From: Candidatus Muproteobacteria bacterium RIFCSPHIGHO2_01_FULL_65_16
GTDB taxonomy: Bacteria > Pseudomonadota > Gammaproteobacteria > Acidiferrobacterales > Sulfurifustaceae
Assembly: GCA_001785175.1 (NCBI GenBank)
Contig: MFSY01000110.1
Span: 1,281-8,860, forward strand
Length of the DNA stretch: 7,580 nucleotides
Direction: 5' to 3'
This document shows, one piece after another, positions 7,426 to 7,580 of the stretch. How positions within the stretch are numbered: position 1 is the first letter of the stretch; the number at the start of each line of letters is the position of its first letter. The translations under genes and the position numbers were made by a program. The notes below the pieces were generated by a model. It saw only the letters and a list, made by a program, of their open reading frames with translations. It was not told the DNA's origin and made no database searches.

Positions 7426-7580
7426 ATGGACATGGTTTACCTCCACGGCCTCAAGATCGAATGCATCATCGGCGTCTTCGAGTGGGAGCGCCGGATAAAA
7501 CAGACCGTGATCCTCGATCTCGACCTGGCGGTGGACGCCACGCGCGCGGCGCGCTCCGACCGCATCGAGGACGCGCTCGA
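7426..7580 (+). CDS. folB: Dihydroneopterin aldolase FolB, 5' part
   Basis: Converts 7,8-dihydroneopterin to 6-hydroxymethyl-dihydropterin and glycolaldehyde in folate synthesis; it works as a cytoplasmic oligomer. Only the first 51 codons are in the window. The visible sequence MDMVYLHGLKIECIIGVFEW, then ERRIKQTVILDLDLAVD and ARSDRIEDAL, follows the family N-terminus closely (E. coli begins MDIVFIEQL, with IGVYDWE later). The full protein should be near 120 residues, and the active-site lysine region lies outside. Codon 24 is an AUA. It is divergent from plsY. Confidence 0.95.
   Translation, partial: MDMVYLHGLKIECIIGVFEWERRIKQTVILDLDLAVDATRAARSDRIEDAL

Overview
This window is a housekeeping segment of a GC-rich gammaproteobacterial chromosome. 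The evidence is the conserved macromolecular-synthesis cluster rpsU-yqeY-dnaG-rpoD on the minus strand, tsaD divergent from rpsU, then plsY and folB divergent from each other, and a tRNA-Ile2 (CAU) gene directly downstream of rpoD, where E. coli carries ileX. Species cannot be fixed from the sequence; a deep-branching gammaproteobacterium is my guess.

Layout. 1-294 has no credible gene but holds at least five short perfect or near-perfect hairpins separated by a recurring CGAGCGGG spacer word. 295-611 (minus) is tRNA-Ile(CAU), interrupted after the third anticodon base by a 240-nt group I self-splicing intron (335-574). 612-720 carries the tRNA promoter, whose TATAAT lies in the loop of the hairpin that probably terminates rpoD. 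721-2553 is rpoD, 2645-4435 dnaG, 4546-4989 yqeY and 5011-5226 rpsU, all minus strand and probably co-transcribed, with a probable extra promoter before rpoD and a 33-bp imperfect inverted repeat between yqeY and dnaG. 5227-5498 is the divergent rpsU/tsaD control region with C-rich hairpin repeats. 5499-6509 is tsaD (plus). 6510-6760 is filled with CGCAGAG-type repeats and a weak terminator. 6761-7348 is plsY (minus), and 7426 onward is the start of folB (plus), cut by the window edge.

Together the genes cover initiation of translation (S21), DNA replication (primase), transcription (sigma-70) and tRNA function. TsaD makes t6A37 on ANN-decoding tRNAs. tRNA-Ile(CAU), once spliced and once its C34 is converted to lysidine, reads AUA codons, at least two of which lie here in tsaD and folB. 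PlsY and FolB serve phospholipid and folate synthesis.

The most notable element is the intron-split tRNA. The known precedent at this position is the Azoarcus tRNA-Ile(CAU) intron, but the one here has an additional 36-nt structured insertion between P7 and P3. All RNA folds were made by hand.
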